Assembly: GCF_018143015.1 (NCBI RefSeq)
Contig: NC_054740.1
Location: 70,147,356-70,211,355, forward strand
Reading direction: 5' to 3'
DNA: 64,000 bases
Source: Lytechinus variegatus
Taxonomy: Eukaryota; Echinodermata; Echinoidea; Temnopleuroida; Toxopneustidae
Of the stretch, positions 14,378-25,700 are shown one piece after another. The notes under the pieces were generated by a model. It had not been told where the DNA came from. It worked only from the letters and a program-made list of their open reading frames with translations, and did no database searches. Both the position numbers and the translations under genes were made by a program. How positions within the stretch are numbered: the first letter of the stretch is position 1; each line of letters opens with the position of its first letter.

Positions 14378-14973
14378 AATACCGTAAGGGCACTAGTATT
14401 CAACCCATTTGGAGAGTTTCCTCAAATATATAGAAATATAGTAATCATCTGAATTTCAGACCCGTCTTATTTTCAAGAGCAAATACTCATTCTTTTTCCA
14501 TTATTTTTTTCTTCAACCAGTCGACTGTGTGCGCGGGCAATCAAATTATACGGCGACTGTTTTTGGCACTAGTATTCAACCTAGCGATGAAAGATGGCCC
14601 TGTCTCTCAATCTGCACTTGTCCCATCCGACTATAGACGAGACTATTTGAGATTAGACCGAACAGGGAATCAATCAAAGCCAGAGACTTATATAGATCTG
14701 GATCTAATTTAGCAATCTAAACCCTTTTTGAGATTTGCTTTCTATCCTCACTAGGTTGAATACTAGTGCCATTCAGAGCAAAAGACCATCGCCGCATAAT
14801 TCGATCCTTCCGCGCATATAGTTGACAGATTGATAAAGAAAATAACGACAAAAGATTACCCTGGAAATAACAAAGATTTTAAATTAAGATAGATTCCATA
14901 TTTTTAAATATTTTGGGGAATATGTCAAAATCTTTGAATTGTGCCGGGTTGAATACTAGTGCCCATACGGTAC
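14378..14973. mobile_element. foldback MITE with repeated terminal motif
   Basis: The outer ends carry GGGCACTAGTATTCAACCC and its inverse GGTTGAATACTAGTGCCC. A second inverted pair of the same motif lies inside, at about 14566-14582 and 14755-14772, so the sequence reads as a foldback within a foldback. The sequence next to the inner pair (ATTATACGGCGAC type) is also inverted. No coding capacity. Confidence 0.75.
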
Positions 14974-15035
14974 CTTTTTTTTTCAAAGTAGATACATAAT
15001 ACACAAGTCCTGGTTCCTCAGATGTCTATACTATT

Positions 15036-15141
15036 GCAGTCACACTAATGATACCGACTCAAAACCCGACCAATGGCATGCCTTTGAAAATAAGGTATTA
15101 GTTTAATCGGTCTAGAGTTGGTCTCATTGGTGTGACTGTGC
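15036..15141. mobile_element. short hairpin MITE
   Basis: GCAGTCACACTAATG at the left and CATTGGTGTGACTGTGC at the right form an imperfect inverted repeat enclosing about 75 bp that is partly self-complementary (CCGACTC against GAGTTGG). It looks like a tiny non-autonomous element or a stable hairpin. Confidence 0.55.
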
Positions 15142-16025
15142 GAGCCACAGAAGCACAGTGTACTTATTACAGTGCAATACTAAGGGATTAAACGAAAAAC
15201 TTTCAACCATAACGTGTGAATGGGCTCCTGCTTCCTGATAATTTCAGAATAGGTCCTAGCCCTGTAGTGTGTAGTGCTAGGAAAGGAATGTGTACAATTC
15301 ATGACCGTTTTTACAAACTATCCCTAGAAGATTTCAGCAGTCAGAAACTATTTTGTGTTGAACAAAATAAAACATGTGTAAAGGCCATTTGGGAGGGTAA
15401 ATTTTGAAATAATCAAAAATTTCAATTACTAATACTATGATATTACCACTCCTAAGTAATGAAGAAAGGGAGAGAGAAGAGAGAGTATTACATCTTGTGA
15501 GATTTCAGGTGTTTGACAATTGAGTACTTTGTAAAGATAAGGAATTGTCACAACCAATAGCATTTGCAATGTAGTGTTTGGACTTGAATAGCAATTAAAG
15601 GATTAAAATTACAAAAACTTTTTAAAATTTACTTGCAGTTTTAAACTTAACCTAGTTATTACTTCTTTTTTTTCATTAGCTGGTCTGCAGGAAATTGCCC
15701 CAGCGACTGGCAGCATTGGTTGGGCACCGGTCAGTTGGACCGGGGCCTGAAAAATACCTGCAAGACTAAAAGAAAATAAAAGCTTGGAGCTACATAAACA
15801 CTTTAATTTATAAAAAGAATATTTACAGGGTAAGGTTGCAAAATCAAATAATAGATAGCATTATTGATGGTGTTGAGTCCTGAAGTACTGATGATTCATC
15901 AGTTTGCTACCCTTGGTATTTCCAAAAGAGATGACACAGTGCACATTAAATGTCTTCTTGGAAAACTTTTTAATCATACAAGTGATCAGCTGTACAATGT
16001 CGATTCACTCAAGTAGAGCCTACGT

Positions 16026-19000
16026 TCAAACATCTGAACCTTCTGGTCCTTCGCTTCCAGGGATAAGCTGCCAATGAACAGAAAAAATTTGAAGATTCTC
16101 ATGAATGAAATGTAGCCATTTGATATATGATGAATTGGGTGGGCAATTACATAACAAAAACAATTCACTTACATAACACTAAAATTATTGTGTACATGAG
16201 AAGCAGATTATAGGTGTTTATCTCTAGGCCAAGCAGACATTTTTTAATAATTTTATTTTTGTTATGGTCATGACCTTCTTTAAAACAGACCATGCCCTAA
16301 TTTTGTAACATGTATAACCATTAATGACCAGCTGATAAACCTAAAGGATAACTAAGGTTTGGGGTGGATGTGATAAACTAGATGGATTGTGATTTAAAAA
16401 AAAAAAGATCCGAGCCTCAGAGGAGCCAGGTAGCTAAGATTCAAGGAATGGTAAGGAAGGTATAGTATTTTGGGCCTCTGGGATGAATAACCTTTGTACA
16501 TTTCATTCATGTCCTCTCCAATTTGTATACATGTAGGACTTCATTTTCTTTTAAAAAAATATATGCTCACCAATTTGAACCACTTCAGATTTTATTTCAA
16601 CAAAATTCCAATAACATATGCATTTTGGGGTAAACTAAGTTAGTTTTAAAATGCTGAAGCTTAGAAAGGTGTTAAGGGTATTTGAGAAAGTTTGCATACT
16701 CATCATTTTGACCCATTAAATTTATACATATTTCATTTTAGGTAAGGGGGGGGGGTGGTGATGTGAATATCAACTTACCATTGTAATATTATTCCCATTC
16801 AAAAGAATCTCATCCAGTTTGGTGACTCTCCTACCTTCTGATGTTGTTTCACTTTATAAAGAAAGAAAAGAACATACATTTCTTAGTTCATAACTAGATT
16901 TGTCAAAATTTGTCTTGTCAAAAATTCTCTGATCTAAATCTGAACTCACATTATCCAATATGGTTTCAATACAGCAACATTTTTTTTTTACAAATGTAAA
17001 GTATGGCTTATTGGGTATTTTAAAACCTTGGTCCCCCCTGGAAGAGAGTTCCTGGATATTAAGTGACTTGTGACACTAAACTCATAAAAAAGACCACCAT
17101 ACCCCTTGTATCCATCTCTGATACCCATTAAACGTGGTAAGAATGGTTTATTCTACAAAACCACTGTAATTTAAAGTCCTTGTTCTCCTCAAGAGATGTA
17201 AGGAATGGGTGAACTGCAACATCATAATAATCATTTACAATACAAGCAGTTTCTTCAAATGGAATGCACTTAAGAAAGATATACTTACAATTCTACAACA
17301 TCTTCAAGTACCATGTCTGTTGAGGAAGCATGGTGTCAAGGCTTAAACCAAATCATGGGAATCTAAAATCTAAACAACTTTAAAATATCACAATTCGGTG
17401 AATTCAGTGAACAAAACAATGGTAGAAATTCAACAGTACCAATAATATGATAATAATAATACGGTATTGAAAATGATGATACTACTACCACCACCACTTT
17501 TATGCAATAATAATACTTAGTAGTAGTAGCAACAACAACAAACAAAATTAATAAGTTGAATAAATCGATAGTGACAGCATGAGCCATCATCAAAGTAAGA
17601 CCTAAACTAAAGCTAACTGGCTGGAGTGTGAAGGCATTTTGAATCATGATACTGAAAATTACATTACCAACAGAAGGTAAATATTGATTCTTTACTCACA
17701 AATTTACATGAAAAAGTAATCAAAAGAGACTATCATTGCGGATCGTTACTGCAGACTAGTTTATTATTACAACAAAAAAATTATTTTCCTCATTAGACTT
17801 TTTTCACTCCAACACAAGAATTCTATTCCCTTTTTTAATGACATTTTAACCAATGATTTCTTTCACAAGTTGATTTATTAATATTCAACAAGGATACTGA
17901 CAAAGTCATCAAAGCCAAGCAGAGTTCCAACAATCTCCTTGTCTGTCTTCATAACAATGTGAATCCGGGAGCCAATACATTTGTCAACAAGTTCTGAAAG
18001 ATAAAATCAAAGAGCAAGAACATATGTTTTAGACCACAGAATCAGTCTCTTTATTGGCAGATATTGGGTTCAAAATTTCAATCAGGCTGCCTCTAAAAAA
18101 GAGGAGAAATCTGAATAGTAAATGTTTTAATTAAATAGGTCTCTGAATTAAAGAAGAATTGAAGGAAACCAAAACCCAAGAAGAGAAGTAATCCTATTGG
18201 AAAGAGTAAAATGAGAGGAACAATTTAAAAAAAGTTTCATCAAAATCAGTTATAAAATAAGCAAGTTATGGGAGTTTGAAAACTTTTGTTTTACTTTCTA
18301 TGGGCATCCTCAAATTGGCAAACGTGCTTCAAAATGGCTGATTTTGTGGACAACTCTCCATTTGTTTTGTACACAAATTTTCAGATTTTCCTCATTATCT
18401 TTCAAATAGCATCTTGCCTCCTTCTGAGCACAACATATGTCATAGGAAAATATAATCCACACCATATTTGTCAAGGTCAGGAGGAGATAATTTGAAATAT
18501 GTAAAATAAAGGGGAAAATCTGAAAATATGTGTACAAAACAAATGGAGAGTTGTCCACAAAATTAGCCATTTTGAAGCACGTTTGCCAATTTGAGGATCC
18601 ACATAGTAAGTACAAGACTTTTTAATCTTCCATAACTTACTTATTTCATAACCGATTTTGATGACACTTCTTTTAAATTGTTCCTCTCATTTTACTCTTT
18701 CCAATAAGATTGCTTTTCTTCTTGGGTTTTGGTTTCCTTTAAAGAATGACAAGCTAGAACAGTCTAACCCATGATCCTTTCAATTTACTTGGTCGGAACA
18801 AAACAATGTTTTATGACTGACAGGTAGTTTCAGTCACAATTTCTTCAAATGCAACATGCAGAGTCTCTTTCTTTTGGCATCAAATATAGGTTATTTAAAC
18901 TAGTGACACACATTTGTAAACTAAAGAAACTTATCAATAAGAATGAACATCCTTGAAACCAGTTGAAAATAAACAAAATTATCAAGAAACATGTCAATGA

Positions 19001-19872
19001 AACTCGAGAAACAAATGTCTAGAACTCTAAATAAGTTACAAGATTGTGACACACTTGATAATGAAAAACTTCCCCATTTATAATTTTCATTTAAATTATA
19101 TATTTTATCTAAGTCTATCCATATCAGGTGTACTTTTTTCGGAATACAATATTTCGGCAATGAAAAACTATAAGCTCAATCAAATCACTTTTCCTACTCG
19201 ACCCCTAGGTCTGATATCTGACAAAGTCAGTAGAGGCTGGGTTACCCGCTTGCTATTTTCCAGTTGAATTTTCTTTTGCCAAGAAGAGGGGAAAAAAGGT
19301 AGTCAGTCCTCTAAAAATAAACATCGGGTCAGATACCGTCTGGCACGAGGGAGAGCTCGGGCACAGAGTCAGAACAACTAACTTAGTGGAGGTAGCACTT
19401 AGAATGGGGGTCAGGTGTCCAGACACTTTATATTTTTGAAGACTTCTTATTCTTAATTTTTTTTTCTTTGAATTAGGGCCTACTAGCTACAGTACACTAA
19501 ATAGTTGTAATCTTCTATTTTGTTCTCTATAACATTTCCTAACATCTTGTACTACAAAGTGATGAAATTTTGCTCGTAAATTTTTCCAAATGACTTTCTA
19601 AAAGTGAAATTGATCGTCCGGGCACAACAATGTGGTAGGCCTAGAGCCAAATACTAGTAAACGTAATGTCGGTATGGCCTCTGCACTGCCAAGCCGTGCC
19701 GGCAGGCAACCGGGCCAGAGCGGGGAGTAAGCCGCTGAGCTGAGCAAAGGCAAAGCAGACCACGGGCATCTGAAGTTGCTTTTATTACTTTAATTAGTTA
19801 GATAACACCACATTCATAGAAAACAAGGGTCTTACCAAGAGGTAAAAGGTGAGATGGGTTGGAAGTAGTCAT
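16026..19872 (-). CDS. LSM5: U6 snRNA-associated Sm-like protein LSm5
   Basis: Five exons on the minus strand: 19872-19836, 17993-17898, 17316-17289, 16851-16779 and 16067-16026. All introns are GT-AG and the phases chain correctly to 276 nt, 91 aa, the same length as human LSM5. The start is ATG at 19872 ([17 protein letters not shown]) and the end is [12 protein letters not shown]. Sm fold motifs are clear: [38 protein letters not shown], and the Sm2 motif [14 protein letters not shown]. LSm5 is a subunit of two heteroheptameric rings: LSm1-7, which promotes mRNA decapping in the cytoplasm, and LSm2-8, which binds the 3' oligo-U of U6 snRNA in the nucleus. Some coding blocks are very short (28 nt for exon 3), which is why no long open frame marks the gene. 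It is divergently paired with the tubulin gene to the right. Confidence 0.95.
18162..18739. mobile_element. foldback MITE in LSM5 intron 1
   Basis: AAGGAAACCAAAACCCAAGA at the left pairs with TCTTGGGTTTTGGTTTCCTT at the right. The arms are very similar over almost their whole length (about 250 bp each), leaving only a small loop near 18465. Because of this the same peptide appears on both strands; it is not a gene. The inner arm carries TTTCATCAAAATCAGTTAT then AAAATAAGCAAGTTATGG, shared with the other foldback elements in the window. Confidence 0.85.
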
Positions 19873-22722
19873 ACTGTCGTGATTTTAATTTTATTTTGAT
19901 ATCCAAATTAAGAACAACAACCCCGTCAATTCGTTGTTGACCGAATTCCAACTTCTAGTCAATTTCGAGATTTAACTTGTCTTTTAGAAGTCGTTGATGA
20001 TGTTTTTTAATTTTTTTTCTTCTGAAAGTTGTGTCGAAATGTCTTATAATTTGAAAAAAATATGTAAAACATGCCCTTTCATATTTTTCATCCCTAAATG
20101 AAAATAATATTCAATCAATATCTGCTAATATACTTTCAATATTTTCTTATTCTGCTGGCCCGTTTGGAATTCGATTTGCTTGGCCTATAAAGCGCCCTTG
20201 AATAAGTCTAAGATAGAAAAAAAATCACATTGCGGATCACATGCGCGCGATTTTGTATGCAGTAAAGGGTACGGTATATATGCAACAAACTCGACCTTAA
20301 TCAAAACTCAAGAAACTCCTATTCCGTCTCCGCGCGGGATTCGATTGAGAGAAAGAAATCGTCTAGGAAAGATACATTTTGTCGACCAACTTTATTTTGA
20401 TCTAACGTTAGGCCTACCGTCATATTATCCCAGTTTTTAACAATAACTTTTTGGGTCTTACTCTTATTTTAGCTTAAAGTTAGAACCAAACAAAGGCAAA
20501 GACAAGTTATCAGCAGTCAAGGACGTCTGCAGTGCAGAGCTCGACGTGCGCTAGGCATTGCCATGCCATTCGTCTTCTCCGAATGTGATTGTGCTTTGTG
20601 AGTATAATGTTTAACCCAGGGAGCTCCGGAGCCCAGGAGTCGACCGTGCAAAACGAGGGAGACATAGGACTGGGGTAGATTTTGGTCTCAATAATTTAAT
20701 AAAATGTGGAAACAGAAATTATGCACTTAACACGATTTGGATGATGAAGGTCTGTCTTGACACACAATTCACAAATCCTGACATACTAGACTCGATCGAG
20801 GCACAGAGACTGGAACCTCAAAAACCCCCCAAAATATGTACTCGGTCTCGATCGGCCATTTTGTTTTGAATTTGAAAGGAGAGGTCTCGCAACAGAACTT
20901 CGTTTTTTTGAGGTTTCACTTTCAGTCTGTGCCCCGATGTCAAGATTTGTGTGTCATTGATAAACCTTCATCCATATAATCATGGAATGATGGATAAGAT
21001 AAAGTACATAATTTCTGTTTCCACATTTTACCCCTGTCTACCCCAGTGACAATGTCTCCCTCGTTTTGTATGGTTGACTCCTGGGCTCCGGCCCGCAAAG
21101 CGGGCTGGAGCTCCCTGGGTTGTATAATGTTATGAAAATGCCCCAGCCCCAGGGCCCAGCTGATGGAAGGATTTTAATGATTCAATACTTTTAGTGAATT
21201 TTAGCATCCAAGCTGAAGCTTCGCAGACGCTTTCTACCAATCAATGGACATAAGAGGTCATTGTCAAAAGTTGGTGCACAAGTGCTGTATCTGGATCAAA
21301 CTCTGGATAGCACATGTTCAAATTATTTTGGACCGGACAAAAAATTGTAAATGTGTCGTTTGTCCAGACTTCTGTTTTGATTCATTGATTTTCAACAAAG
21401 GCTCCTTTGTTATTAAGGGCATTTGACAAATTATCAGCGTTATAGGCCTGTTAATGTTAGGATAGAAAATTTAAAAAGTGTTTGTGAAGTGAATGCCAAA
21501 ACGGCATAAGACTTAAGTTCTTAACTAAGATTTTTACCTTTGGAAACAGGAACTAACTTTAGTAAAAAGATGCTTGAAAATGAACAAGTATAGGAAATCT
21601 GTTGATGTTTGCTGTGACTGAAAGAGGACTAGTATTGACCGGTGGACCCCCCTTTAACTTTTACTTAAGATAAAATTGTTGGACTTTCTTTGAACATGAA
21701 TTTCAGACAAAGTTTGAGTTGACATTATTTGTCTTCGGTTGATTGTTTCCAAGTGCGCTAAATCTCTGACCTATTCATTGTTTTGCTGCTGTAGTATTTT
21801 TATATTACCAACAACCTTGGACTTGTCAGGCAGGCAAGGCTCATGGGCAATCTCGTTCAGGAAGGTCTCATTCAAGCAAAAAAAAAATTAACATCTTATT
21901 TTTTTTTTGGCTACTTATCACTTGTAACCTACTGCCTATTAAAAATCTGCAATATTGGATGAGCTTAAAGAATTTTATGGAAATATTGGGATTTTCAGGG
22001 GCTCCTTTATTTTATTTTCCAGGGCTCCTTTGAGCATTTAAAAGAATTCATATCTGCTTTCCAAAGCACTGTATAAAGTGAGGATGATGAGTTGCCAAAT
22101 AAGAAGTCGGCAGTTCTAATCAATCAGAGTGTTGATGGGGATCAGGCCTGTGAGCAGGAACATTTTTTAGTGCAATTGGTGGCATACCTAAGATTGTTAC
22201 TCTGAACAGTGTTAACTGTATCATTAATGACAATACACGATCACTGTTGGAGAATTGGATGAGGTAATGCTGAAATATAATCTTCCGTGGAAAAATCTCA
22301 TGGGGGGGGGTCAAGGGTTACTGCCCCACCTAAGATTTTTCAAGTAGTGAAATTAAAAACAAAAATTTTGTTATACCTGATATGCATATTTTTTTCATGA
22401 ACCATATTTCTGGGCTTGGATTCTTGGAACAAGTGTGGATGTGCAAGTTGCCTTTATTTCTGCCTAATCCAATGTCAAGATAAGAGTCCACCACCAGGAA
22501 GATTGTTTTTATCAGTTTATCATGTTTTACCTTCTGAAGATTTCCATTGTGAAAAAGAAAGACAACAAGAACACACTTGTTGAAACATTGAGTTAGGGTG
22601 TTGTTTTTTCAAGACCAACACATGCCCAAAAGAATACATGGTGTACTGTGAAGGCGTGAAACCATTCCATTCTTATCATGATGTATTTTTTTTTCTCGTT
22701 TCAGTGCAATTAATTACCCAGA
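19873..22722. promoter_or_regulatory. LSM5/tubulin divergent upstream region
   Basis: The start codons of LSM5 (minus) and the tubulin (plus) are about 2.85 kb apart, head to head. A consensus acceptor (TTTCAG at 22699-22704) lies 18 bases before the tubulin ATG, which implies a non-coding first exon upstream. CTTT|gtgagt at 20597/20598 is a candidate donor; it would put the transcription start near 20.5 kb, about 0.6-0.7 kb from LSM5. That would make a shared promoter plausible, but no core element is identified. Confidence 0.4.
20612..21121. mobile_element. MITE with 10-bp target duplication
   Basis: Starts TAACCCAGGGAGCTCC and ends GGAGCTCCCTGGGTT. It is flanked by the direct repeat GTATAATGTT at 20602-20611 and 21122-21131, a 10-bp target site duplication. 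Arms of about 200 bp are imperfectly inverted, including GGAAACAGAAATTATG and CATAATTTCTGTTTCC. The right end has an extra GC-rich hairpin (CCCGCAAAGCGGG). A duplication of 9-10 bp would suit a Mutator-like origin; that family call is a guess. Confidence 0.85.
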
Positions 22723-25700
22723 ATGTCGACTGTGTTTCTTCATGTTGGCCAGTGTGGCAACCAACTTGGCCAACAGTTCTGGCAGCTTGTCCAACAGGAT
22801 GATGAAGCAAAGTAAGACAATGCAATGGGTGATCCCAAGTTTGGTGTTGACCTTTGGGTGTTGGTGTTGGGTATTTTACATTGAGGCAGAGTCGGCAGAG
22901 TATCGAAATACAAATGAAACTCTCCCGGGGACCAGTGGAATATATTGCTGTACACACGCATGACCAAAATAACGTGTTAAAGGGGTGTTTTTTCAGTTTT
23001 GGATGCGGTCCACGCATGGATTTGTTAAGGGTATCAAAAACACAGATTTTCAAAAAATGGGGTTGTTCTGAAAGACTGGTCAATGGTCAATTGTAGGGTC
23101 AAACGTATTTAGGGTATGTTTTTTTTCCAAAGCTTTTTTTAAAGACTAACCAAATGTGTGTAGGTTTTTTTTTCCCCAAGCTTTTTCCCCGGGGTCATAA
23201 TCTGGCGACAACTTGTTTAGGGGCCAAAAGGTGTAAATAAAGCGAGCTAGAAACTTGTTTAGGGGGGTATTTTGCACACAGAGAAAAACTTGTTTAGGGT
23301 TGTTTGGAAATAATTTGGCCATGCATACGTGTACAGCAATTCATTTGCCTCCCCCACCCCTGGGGAAACTCGCCTTGGGATAATTCTCTGTATGTTTTGG
23401 GCTATATGGTGGTTGTTTTGTAGAGCTTTTTGTAACTTGTGAGCGACTTTAGAATGACTTGGGACCCTCTTTAGGAACTAGACAATGTTGGGTATCACCT
23501 ACCACAAAAAGAGCCTCACCAGTCGTTCGTAAAGTCACTTGCAACTCACGAACAGCTTTATCAAGCACTTAGCAGTAATGTAATTGGATAAATAATGGAG
23601 CTAGTGAAGGCAATCTGGGGCCCATTTCATAAAGATTATCAACTAAGATAACTTAACAATTATGGCAACTACCCTCATAGAAACCTTGATAGTGATTGGC
23701 TGCAAAGCCCTGTTACCATGGTAGTTTGCTAGTTGCCATGATGACAAAGTACAAGAGTTGTAAGTCCTTTTAATGGGGAAAAGGGCACCTGAATTGTGTT
23801 TCCATAATTAGCACTAAAACTAGCACAAACACTGACCTTGAAATCACCAAATGAAAATTTATTACAATCTTAAGCAGAAGTTAAGTTTTTCTCAAGGCTG
23901 ATGTTTGCTGTGTATGTTGATTGATTCTTTGGAAAAAAGGTATTTCAGGATGAAGCCTAGTGTAAAACAAAACAACAGTTGGGTGATCTTTAGTTGTAAC
24001 TTGTATTTTCATTTTACCCCCAAAAAGTAATTCCTAAATTGATTAGATCAAGGAAAGCACAACATGTTGCACGATTTGGCAATAAATATTGTATTTTTTT
24101 GCACGCTCAACTACATTTAAACGTCGATGGAAGCTTGCATGCAGACTGAATTGCCATCAATGTATTACAATTCCCATTGGTATAATTTTTTTTTCGATCA
24201 TCATACTTTATCATAATATATGCTCATCCTTTAAAAAAGCTATGTACATCACCAGTCTGTAATTTTTTTTGGTTGTCAATATTAATTTGCAGATGTACTT
24301 TTTACCGGAGAGATCAGAAGCTTCCCTCTCTCCATGTCGATACAGAAAAGAAAGTGATTGCTAAACTTTTGAGAAACAGTAAACAGTAAGTTTCATTTGT
24401 AAAAACATCCCAGTGTTGATGCTTTCACCTACTGAAGTTAATCACCAATTAGGAGGCATTTTGCCCATATGTATGTCTATCCCAGCCTCATGTTCGCTTT
24501 TTTCATTCATTTTAACTTTTCATTTTTTTTTCTATTCTATGAGTTCTATTTCAATTTCCCATTATCTACTCTTCTTGCAAGGGGGTTGGGATGTATTCAT
24601 AATAACAAAATTCACAATTTTGCATGAAATAATGCAACTGACATTTTCTTTCATGTCCCTGCTGCTTATCCAGCCCATTCTCTTCTTCTTTCATTTCATT
24701 TTTTCTCTCTTTATCATCTTTTCCTTCATTTCCTTCTCTTTGCACCTTGTTTTCTTCTAATTTTGATTATAAAATGCTATTTCTGTCTCTCTCTAGTCAT
24801 GATATGAGGAATGATTCTACTTTAAAAAATGACTACAGGGATTTCCAAATTTCTTTTGAAACCTGTGGTGTTTTCATTTGATAAAAGAGATGCAAAGGAA
24901 ATTTAAAAAATATTTCTTTGGAAAAAAAAAAATTTTTTCACAAAGTCACAAACCATATATTAATCACCTTGAAACTTGAATAAGTTTTACATTACCTGAC
25001 AAGAAAACACATTTTCATCACAGAACAATAGGCTATGGGATGCATTTACATGATTTCCACAGAATATTATGCCAACAGGTGTTTTCCTTTTCCTTATACA
25101 CAATTTGGTAGCACTTACATGTAGTCTCAAAGAAAATAATTTTTTAACTCTTTTATCCCGATGCCTGATTACTGTACAACATGAACTCAAATGAAAACAA
25201 AGATGAGTGTAAATATTCATTTTACTTCCATCAAAATATTATTCTGTCTTGTACACTGTTGAGTATCGCTGTATTCAAAGGAAGAGGTTCTGGATAAAGG
25301 ATGAGATTCTGATGTGGACAACTTGCTCTGCAATCTGTGCCAACGTGGCCACTCCTCGTGAGACTTAAGTAAGAGATCTTCTTGCCTCTTTTTACAACAG
25401 CCTTCCAGGTAGAAAACATTTTTCAAGGATATTCAGAAATAGGTAGTACTGTGGAATGTTTCTGACCTCAGAATGATACATTTAGTTTTGTCTGTCAGAT
25501 GGGACCATGTGCTTGAGCATTGCCAAACAGCATGCAGGTGTTCTCTGCAGGATTAGGCTCCTGCTCCAAGAAATGATTGAATCTTTCACCATCCTTTCCA
25601 CCTTGTCTCGAATCATGGTGAGCAGGTCTTCTGTAGCTAATTGCAAAGGCCATTGTGAGACTTGCTCCTCAGCATCCTGTAGCTTCGTAACTGCTTGTTG

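Larger units (their letters stand above)
12339..16025. other. gene-free interval between JMJD4 and LSM5
   Basis: The 3' ends of JMJD4 (+) and LSM5 (-) face each other across about 3.7 kb. I see no conserved exon. The interval holds half of a foldback MITE (from 13717), a nested foldback element (14378-14973) and a small hairpin element (15036-15141). The 3' UTRs must lie at the edges, but no clear AATAAA was placed with confidence. Confidence 0.6.

Noticed and set aside
18286-18615. Near-identical open frames on opposite strands
   Set aside because: They are the two arms of a foldback MITE, not a gene.
22676-23096. Overlapping open frames around tubulin exon 1
   Set aside because: They are shadows of exon 1 and of the adjacent foldback MITE; no family motif.
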